Source of the DNA: JAAYCI01 sp964472465
GTDB taxonomy: Bacteria > Bacillota > Clostridia > Oscillospirales > Ruminococcaceae
Length of the DNA stretch: 9,730 nt
NCBI GenBank assembly: GCA_964472465.1
Contig: CAYYLW010000101.1
Location: forward strand, 1 to 9,730
Reading direction: 5' to 3'
A program made the position numbers and the translations under genes. Shown piece after piece: positions 6,216-9,730 of the stretch; within the stretch, counting starts at the first letter, position 1; each line of letters opens with the position of its first letter. The notes under the pieces were generated by a model. The model ran no database searches. It saw only the letters and a list, made by a program, of their open reading frames with translations, and was not told the origin of the DNA.

Positions 6216-6713
6216 ATGGCCGTGACCGAAATAGATGCCATTTTTGCCCCCTTGTTGGAGGCAGCGGGTGCGGCCGCCTGGCTGCTTACCTTATTGTATT
6301 ATCTCTCCATGGTGGTGCAGGTGGGCATGGGAATGGCGCTACTTTCCATCAACAATGTGCTGCAAAGTGACGCCGGCTATTGCATGACCCGCAAGAAGGG
6401 CCAGGCTTGGCGGCGTGCTATTGGCTGGTTTGCCATCGTGGTGGCGTTTGTCTGCCTTGGCATCAGCGCGTTGGCCGCGGCTTTGGGCAGCAGCCGGGTA
6501 CCGCCAAACCTAATGACGATGGGCCTTGTGCTGATTTTGTTTAGCTATGTGGTGCTGGTGGTGCTGGGCATCAGCATGATGGCGAGCGGCGGCTACATGC
6601 CGCGTGGCATGTGGAAGGTAAAAAAACGGGCGCTGGTGGTGCTGGGGCTGGTGGCCCTGGCCATGGGTGTGGCGGGCCTGGTGTTTGCGGTCATTTTTTG
6701 GTTCGTTACCTAG
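6216..6713 (+). CDS. Four-helix membrane protein of unknown family (paralog 1)
   Basis: A 165-residue, strongly hydrophobic protein that I do not recognise. Predicted helices are about 17-44, 69-91, 99-122 and 137-163. The loop between helices 1 and 2 is basic (TRKKGQAWRR, 58-67) and another basic patch (PRGMWKVKKR, 129-138) lies between helices 3 and 4. By the positive-inside rule, both loops and both ends can be placed relative to the cytoplasm. The next gene encodes a paralog of nearly equal length sharing QxGMGxAxLxINNxLQ (35-50), GQxWR (62-66) and PRGxWKV (129-135). The start is ATG 6216 because a purine-rich AGGGGGG (6203-6209) lies six bases upstream. The frame stays open upstream to 6159, but that part overlaps the promoter. 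An ATG at 6210 is a less likely start. It has its own promoter and terminator, so it is not part of the ABC operon. Function unknown. Confidence 0.85.
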   Translation: MAVTEIDAIFAPLLEAAGAAAWLLTLLYYLSMVVQVGMGMALLSINNVLQSDAGYCMTRKKGQAWRRAIGWFAIVVAFVCLGISALAAALGSSRVPPNLMTMGLVLILFSYVVLVVLGISMMASGGYMPRGMWKVKKRALVVLGLVALAMGVAGLVFAVIFWFVT

Positions 6714-6718
6714 GCCGA

Positions 6719-6754
6719 AAAAAGCCCCTCCCGGCCTTTTAGGCAGGGGTTTTT
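6719..6754 (+). terminator. Intrinsic terminator after paralog 1
   Basis: CCCCT (6725-6729) pairs with AGGGG (6745-6749). The stem is extended outward by a G-T pair and A-T pairs (AAAA 6720-6723 with TTTT 6751-6754), and inward by GCC/GGC (6734-6736 with 6742-6744) across a bulge. A T5 run (6750-6754) lies at the 3' side. It starts six bases after the stop codon. Confidence 0.8.
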
Positions 6755-6759
6755 GGGTT

Positions 6760-6788
6760 TTGAATAAAAAACGGAATAAGGCTATATT
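6760..6788 (+). promoter_or_regulatory. Promoter of the second four-helix membrane protein gene
   Basis: TTGAAT (6760-6765) and TATATT (6783-6788) are separated by exactly 17 bases. The region is much more AT-rich than the genes around it. Transcription should start near 6795, at the left arm of the inverted repeat at 6794-6835. Confidence 0.75.
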
Positions 6789-6793
6789 AAATA

Positions 6794-6835
6794 GCGAATA
6801 AATATTTAATAAATCATATAAAATTATTTATTCGC
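6794..6835. promoter_or_regulatory. 11-bp inverted repeat over the transcription start (operator or leader hairpin)
   Basis: GCGAATAAATA (6794-6804) and TATTTATTCGC (6825-6835) are perfectly complementary around a 20-base AT-only-but-one spacer. The left arm covers the expected +1. It could be a repressor site or, if transcribed, a hairpin at the very 5' end of the message. A smaller 5-bp hairpin, CTCCC/GGGAG (6850-6854 with 6862-6866), lies just before the ribosome site. The binding partner is unknown. Confidence 0.5.
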
Positions 6836-6885
6836 GCATACTGGGTACCCTCCCGGCAGGGGGGAGCAACAGGAGGGCGGATGGT

Positions 6886-7392
6886 ATGACGGTGGGAACG
6901 ATGGGTGTGGCTTTTTTGCCGCTTATTCTTGCGGCGGGCGCGGTGGCTGTGTTTATCATCGTCGCTTTTTTGGTTTCTTTGGTTTTTCAGGCCGGGATGG
7001 GGGTGGCCATGCTTCTCATCAACAATAAGCTGCAACAAAACCCCGTCTATGCGCTGGAGAAAAAGCGAGGGCAGCTTTGGCGGAACCTGGTGGCTATTGT
7101 AAGCATTGCCTTTTCGGTGGCCTCTATTGTTTTGTGCGTTTTGGCGCTGAACAATATGGCGGCCAGCGCACAGTCCCCGGGTTTCCAGATTTTCCAATAC
7201 TGTGCGATACTGCTTAGCTATCTGTTTGCCGTGGCCTTGGGAATCACCTTTTTGGTGACAGGGGCGAAGTTGCCGCGCGGCTCTTGGAAGGTAATGCGGG
7301 TTTTGTGCATCCTGTTTGGCATTTTGGTGTTATTGTGTGGCTTGCTGGGCGCCATTTTTACGGGCTCTTTGCGTTTTATGTTTGTGCCGTAA
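6886..7392 (+). CDS. Four-helix membrane protein of unknown family (paralog 2)
   Basis: A 168-residue hydrophobic protein, paralog of the preceding gene product. Residues align without gaps over 35-66: Q35, GMG 37-39, A41, L43, INN 45-47, LQ 49-50, GQ 62-63, WR 65-66. With a one-residue shift they also share SY (111-112), PRGxWKV (130-136) and a glycine-rich last helix. Predicted helices are about 8-46, 68-88, 103-125 and 138-160. The basic EKKRGQLWR loop (58-66) matches the basic loop of paralog 1. The start is ATG 6886 with AGGAGGG (6871-6877) eight bases upstream; an ATG at 6881 is out of frame and stops at once. It has its own promoter and operator-like repeat, so its expression is probably controlled separately from paralog 1. 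No catalytic motif, lipobox or known domain is recognised. Function unknown. Confidence 0.87.
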   Translation: MTVGTMGVAFLPLILAAGAVAVFIIVAFLVSLVFQAGMGVAMLLINNKLQQNPVYALEKKRGQLWRNLVAIVSIAFSVASIVLCVLALNNMAASAQSPGFQIFQYCAILLSYLFAVALGITFLVTGAKLPRGSWKVMRVLCILFGILVLLCGLLGAIFTGSLRFMFVP

Positions 7393-7420
7393 TCGGCTGG
7401 TTTTGCCCGCCGCCCGGCAC

Positions 7421-7449
7421 AAAAAAAGACGCAAACGGTGGTTTGCGTC
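7421..7449 (-). terminator. Intrinsic terminator for minus-strand transcripts
   Basis: GACGCAAAC (7428-7436) and GTTTGCGTC (7441-7449) form a perfect 9-bp stem with a 4-base loop. The seven A residues at 7421-7427 become a U7 run after the stem only when read on the minus strand, so it should end the 90-residue protein gene at 7517. It lies beyond the plus-strand terminator at 7466-7497. Confidence 0.82.
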
Positions 7450-7465
7450 CCATTATCATTTTTGG

Positions 7466-7497
7466 CGCCGCTTTTTTTAAAAAGCGGCGGTTTTTTT
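7466..7497 (+). terminator. Intrinsic terminator after paralog 2 (plus strand)
   Basis: CGCCGCTTTT (7466-7475) pairs with AAAAGCGGCG (7480-7489), a perfect 10-bp stem with a 4-base loop. A T7 run (7491-7497) follows on the plus strand. It ends transcripts of the second four-helix protein gene about 100 bases after its stop. Confidence 0.9.
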
Positions 7498-7516
7498 GTG
7501 CATGGTCTGTTGGGTG

Positions 7517-7789
7517 TTAGCTGTACCGGGTGCATCCCATCAAAATGGGCTGGCCACAGGCCAGTAGTTCAAGCTGTACCGCCAAGCGGCCATCCAGCCA
7601 CTGTTCCAGTTCCCGCAGGCGGTTTTCTAAGGCGCGCTGCCCGGCGGCGGCCTCGGCCAAACGTTCCTGCACCTGCCAGGCGCTGCTTTGTTGCAGGGCG
7701 TCCATGCGGCGGCTTAGGGTATCGGCGGTGTGGAAGAGTTCATGGGCGCTTAGCACCTGCAAGGCGCTTTGCAATTCGGGCTTTGGCAT
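7517..7789 (-). CDS. Small helical protein of unknown function, 90 residues
   Basis: I do not recognise this protein. It is predicted almost fully alpha-helical. Residues about 25-75 are rich in Leu, Glu, Gln, Ala and Arg with heptad-like spacing (RRMDALQQ..., RALENRLRELEQWL), suggesting a short coiled coil that could dimerise. The C-terminus carries two cysteines (LLACGQPILMGCTRYS), possibly a metal or redox pair; that is speculation. There is no signal peptide or membrane helix. The start is the ATG at 7789 because AAGGAGA lies about eight bases before it on the minus strand. The frame runs open to 7855, but that part covers the promoter. It has its own promoter (7827-7855) and terminator (7421-7449). 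Plus-strand open frames over the same bases lack ribosome sites and have implausible composition. The codon choice resembles that of neighbouring genes. Confidence 0.72.
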   Translation of the reverse strand: MPKPELQSALQVLSAHELFHTADTLSRRMDALQQSSAWQVQERLAEAAAGQRALENRLRELEQWLDGRLAVQLELLACGQPILMGCTRYS

Positions 7790-7826
7790 GGCGGTTTCTC
7801 CTTCAAAATGTTCACTCCTGTTTGCC

Positions 7827-7855
7827 AGTATACCGCGAAACCGCGCCAAGGGCAA
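7827..7855 (-). promoter_or_regulatory. Promoter of the 90-residue protein gene
   Basis: On the minus strand TTGCCC (7855-7850) and TATACT (7832-7827) are 17 bases apart. These are exactly the hexamers and spacing seen at 6159-6187. Transcription should start near 7820, leaving a leader of about 30 bases. Confidence 0.72.
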
Positions 7856-7876
7856 GGGGGGCCTAAGTTAAAAATT

Positions 7877-7890
7877 GAAAGTGGAAAGTG
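7877..7890. repeat. Tandem GAAAGTG duplication
   Basis: GAAAGTG occurs twice in direct tandem (7877-7883, 7884-7890), followed by AAAG, in the spacer between queT and the 90-residue protein gene. It may be simple slippage. No function is evident. Nearby GCGCC/GGCGC (7913-7917 with 7926-7930) forms a weak hairpin at the queT stop, without a good T run. Confidence 0.5.
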
Positions 7891-7929
7891 AAAGGCCAGG
7901 GGCAACGGCCAAGCGCCGGCAAGGGGGCG

Positions 7930-8460
7930 CTAAAGTGGTGGAGAGAGGGGGCTTTGCTCATCGCTTAGCAGGCGGCGCAGGCCCTTGCTGCGCCGGATGG
8001 CCCACACCAGCAACAGCCCCAGGCCGCAGCAGCTTACCACCTGCCCCGCGCCCACGCTGAGCATATTGAACAGGTAAACCCCCGCCGGGGAGGCGGGAGA
8101 AAAGTACAGGATGGTCAATTCGGCGCCCACCACCACGGCGTTGATGAGCACCGGGGGCAGGCTGGCCCAAATGGGCAGCCCCTTTATACAGTGGTTGCGC
8201 AATTTGCGGGTAAGCAGCGCCGCGCACAGGGTGGCCGCCGTGCCCACCACCATATCCACCGGGGCGCTTGCCAACATGTTGGAGAGGAAGCAGCCCAGGG
8301 TGACGCCCAGCACGGCTTCGGGGAACAGCACGGGCAATAGGGTGAGGGCCTCGGCAAAGCGAATTTGTACCGGGCCAAAGGAAAGCGGCGCCAGCACAAG
8401 GCATAGCGCCACATACACCGCGGCAATCACCGCCGCACGAACCAATTTTTTGATAGACAT
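7930..8460 (-). CDS. queT: QueT-family queuosine-precursor transporter (ECF S component)
   Basis: A 176-residue integral membrane protein matching the QueT family. These are substrate-binding S components of energy-coupling-factor transporters, which work with a shared EcfA/A'/T module encoded elsewhere. They take up a queuosine precursor (preQ0/preQ1 type) for tRNA wobble-base modification. Typical family features are the N-terminal KKLVRAAVIAAVYVALCLVL, then LSFGPVQIRFAEALTLLPVLFPEAVLG (27-53), the conserved S/R-x-x-EALTLLP core, the helix LGCFLSNMLA (55-64) and LPPVLINAVVVGAEL (101-115). Five to six helices are predicted. The start is the ATG at 8460, with AGGAAG about eight bases upstream. 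The frame stays open to 8613, but that extension is hydrophilic, low in family likeness and crosses the hairpins of the spacer. The charged C-terminus (RRSKGLRRLLSDEQ) is cytoplasmic. It follows proS but is separated from it by 250 structured bases. Confidence 0.88.
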   Translation of the reverse strand: MSIKKLVRAAVIAAVYVALCLVLAPLSFGPVQIRFAEALTLLPVLFPEAVLGVTLGCFLSNMLASAPVDMVVGTAATLCAALLTRKLRNHCIKGLPIWASLPPVLINAVVVGAELTILYFSPASPAGVYLFNMLSVGAGQVVSCCGLGLLLVWAIRRSKGLRRLLSDEQSPLSPPL

Positions 8461-8470
8461 AGCAAAGCTT

Positions 8471-8507
8471 CCTGGCGGATTGTATTTTACCCGTTCGCTC
8501 CGCCAGG
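8471..8507 (-). promoter_or_regulatory. Hairpin covering the queT ribosome binding site
   Basis: CCTGGCGGA (8471-8479) and TCCGCCAGG (8499-8507) are a perfect 9-bp inverted repeat with a 19-base loop. On the minus-strand message the 3' arm (TCCGCCAGG) runs into the AGGAAG ribosome site of queT. Folding would therefore hide part of that site and reduce translation. The AT-rich loop could also hold a -10 element (TAAAAT), with TTCGCC 17 bases upstream, a weak promoter match. The two readings are not exclusive. Confidence 0.5.
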
Positions 8508-8711
8508 GCGAAGGGCAGTTCCCGCCTCTGCCAGAGGTGGGTGGCCCAAAAGGCGCGTGCGCCAAAGTGGCCGTGTTGGAATCTTGGAACCCTTTGTGAA
8601 CAAAGGGCTCCAAACCATTTAAAAACTTACATCCGTAGAAAAGAATCTCGCCGCTGAGGTTTTGGTAGCCTGCCGCACAGCGGCTGCGTCATTGGCCTGT
8701 GCGGCCACGCA
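8508..8711 (-). other. Hairpin-rich spacer between proS and queT
   Basis: No gene is seen here. Several strong inverted repeats occur in a row. GCCGCACAG (8672-8680) pairs with CTGTGCGGC (8697-8705), a 9-bp stem with 16-base loop just after the proS stop and without a T run. At 8586-8611, GGAACCCTTTG pairs with CAAAGGGCTCC (11 bp, one G-T). GGCGC/GCGCC lies near 8552-8563. CCCGCCTCTG pairs with CAGAGGTGGG near 8521-8541. The region could be a structured leader of queT or an interspersed repeat shared with other sites in the genome. QueT genes of Ruminococcaceae are known to carry class III preQ1 riboswitches, but I cannot confirm that consensus here. Confidence 0.4.
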
Positions 8712-9730
8712 CTAATAGGCTTTTCCCCACACCACCATGTGTTTTGCGGGCTTTCCGCACACCACGCAGCGGTCAGAGATTTGCTCCTGCTGGAAGGGGA
8801 TGCAGCGGCTGGAAAGCCCCGCCTTGTCCTTCATGGCGTCCTCGCAGCTTTCCGCGCCGCACCACATGGCTTTCACATACCCGTCGTTCGCGTGGGCCAG
8901 CGCCTCGTCCATGCTGGTGGCGGTAAAGCTGCGGTTTGCCTGGTTTTGGGCGGCTTTTTGGTAGATGGCCTGGCCCAGTTCCTCCAGCAGGCGGGGAATT
9001 TCGGTTTCCAAGGCGTCCAGGGGCACAAAGGTTTTTTCGCGGTTGTCCCGCCGCACCAGCACGCACTGGTTTTTCTCAATATCCTTCGGGCCAATCTCCA
9101 GCCGCAGGGGCACCCCGCGCATCTCCCATTCGCTAAATTTCCAGCCGGGGGATTGGTCGCTATCGTCCAGGTGCACCCGCACGCTGGCCGATAGGCGCTG
9201 TTTCAGCGCATAGGCCTTTTCCAGCACACCCTCTTTGTGGGAGGCCACCGGTATGATGACCACCTGGTAAGGGGCCACCGAGGGCGGCAAAATCAGGCCC
9301 TCATTGTCGCCATGGGTCATAATCAACCCACCAATCAGCCGGGTGGAAACGCCCCAACTGGTTTCGAATGGATATTCCAGCTTGCCGCCGCGCCCGGTGA
9401 AAGTCACGTCAAACGCGCGGGAGAAACCGTCCCCAAAATAGTGGCTGGTGCCGGCCTGCAAGCCCTTGCCGTCATGCATCATGGCCTCAATGGCATAGGT
9501 GGCCTCGGCCCCGGCAAATTTTTCGCTCTCGGTCTTTTGCCCCTTCAGCAGGGGCATCCGCAGGTGGTTTTCGCACACCTCGGCGTAGATATCCAGCATC
9601 TGCCGGGTTTCGGCTATGGCCTCTTCGGCCGTCTCGTGGATGGTATGGCCCTCCTGCCACCAAAACTCCCGGGTACGCAGGAAGGGGCGGGTGCTTTTTT
9701 CCCAGCGCACCACGCTGCACCACTGGTTAT
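8712..9730 (-). CDS. proS: Prolyl-tRNA synthetase, archaeal/eukaryotic type (N-terminus outside window)
   Basis: This class II enzyme joins proline to tRNA-Pro in the cytoplasm. The visible 339 residues start in motif 2, with NQWCSVVRWEKSTRPFLRTR followed by EFWWQEGHT. The active-site stretch SHYFGDGFSRAFDVTF and motif 3, WGVSTRLIGGLIMTHGDNEG, follow. The anticodon-binding domain begins near LPPSVAPYQVVIIPV. The C-terminal domain has cysteines in WCGAESCED and RCVVCGKPA, the zinc-binding arrangement typical of this form, and ends MVVWGKAY. The bacterial-type insertion domain is absent, and the order of domains fits the shorter type found in archaea, eukaryotes and many Firmicutes. About 140 N-terminal residues should lie beyond base 9730. 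The frame continues without a break to the window edge, so the GTG at 9713 is not the start. No clear terminator separates it from the spacer before queT. Confidence 0.96.
   Translation of the reverse strand, partial: NQWCSVVRWEKSTRPFLRTREFWWQEGHTIHETAEEAIAETRQMLDIYAEVCENHLRMPLLKGQKTESEKFAGAEATYAIEAMMHDGKGLQAGTSHYFGDGFSRAFDVTFTGRGGKLEYPFETSWGVSTRLIGGLIMTHGDNEGLILPPSVAPYQVVIIPVASHKEGVLEKAYALKQRLSASVRVHLDDSDQSPGWKFSEWEMRGVPLRLEIGPKDIEKNQCVLVRRDNREKTFVPLDALETEIPRLLEELGQAIYQKAAQNQANRSFTATSMDEALAHANDGYVKAMWCGAESCEDAMKDKAGLSSRCIPFQQEQISDRCVVCGKPAKHMVVWGKAY

Noticed and set aside
7438..7871. Plus-strand frames opposite the 90-residue gene
   Set aside because: No ribosome sites, they begin inside terminators or are Ser/Cys/Arg-rich shadows. 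The minus-strand frame has promoter, ribosome site and terminator.
8111..8599. 162-residue plus-strand frame opposite queT
   Set aside because: Antisense shadow of a secure membrane protein gene; no ribosome site and no plausible protein features.
8461..8613. N-terminal extension of the queT frame
   Set aside because: No family likeness, hydrophilic and composed of hairpin arms; the ATG at 8460 has a ribosome site and matches the family N-terminus.
8622..8660. Class I preQ1 riboswitch before queT
   Set aside because: The compact class I consensus with its A-rich tail reaching the ribosome site was not found near the queT start. Only class II/III or a novel form remains possible.
8672..8705. 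Terminator of proS
   Set aside because: A perfect 9-bp stem, but with a 16-base loop and no T run on the minus strand; called only as structure.

Overview
The window reads as chromosomal DNA of an anaerobic, GC-rich member of the Firmicutes/Clostridia, probably close to the Oscillospiraceae/Ruminococcaceae. This is inferred from the gene set: an [FeFe] hydrogenase, a heterodimeric Firmicutes-style ABC exporter under a MarR regulator, a QueT-type queuosine-precursor transporter and an archaeal/eukaryotic-type prolyl-tRNA synthetase. Strong AGGAGG ribosome sites and sigma-A-like promoters fit this. No mobile element, CRISPR array, tRNA or rRNA gene was seen.

Left part (1-1484): the C-terminal part of an [FeFe] hydrogenase catalytic subunit ends at 688 and is followed by two hairpins. 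About 800 bases without a convincing protein gene follow. They are not empty: a promoter (877-905), about 270 bases with extensive long-range self-complementarity and no credible reading frame, and a strong terminator (1155-1183) together look like a non-coding RNA gene or an orphan attenuator-type leader. The gap ends with a near-consensus promoter (1350-1378) and an operator-like inverted repeat for the next operon.

Middle (1485-6130): a tightly coupled three-gene operon, MarR regulator - ABC half-transporter 1 - ABC half-transporter 2, with 4-base overlaps at both junctions and an intrinsic terminator at the end. The two half-transporters form one asymmetric exporter. Half 1 carries the changed Walker B and H-loop residues, half 2 carries the changed signature motif, so one ATP site should be degenerate and one canonical. 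Half 1 also has about 175 extra residues predicted to lie outside the membrane between its first two membrane helices.

Right of the operon (6131-7500): two consecutive, separately transcribed genes for paralogous four-helix membrane proteins of a family I do not recognise, each with its own promoter and terminator. The second has an 11-bp inverted repeat over its expected transcription start. At 7421-7497 two oppositely oriented terminators are arranged crosswise, so converging transcripts should overlap.

Minus-strand part (7517-9730): prolyl-tRNA synthetase (its N-terminal part lies outside the window), then a 250-base hairpin-rich spacer, the QueT transporter, and a 90-residue helical protein of unknown function with its own promoter. 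The most interesting targets are the 912-1184 candidate RNA, the tandem four-helix paralogs and the structured spacer before queT.
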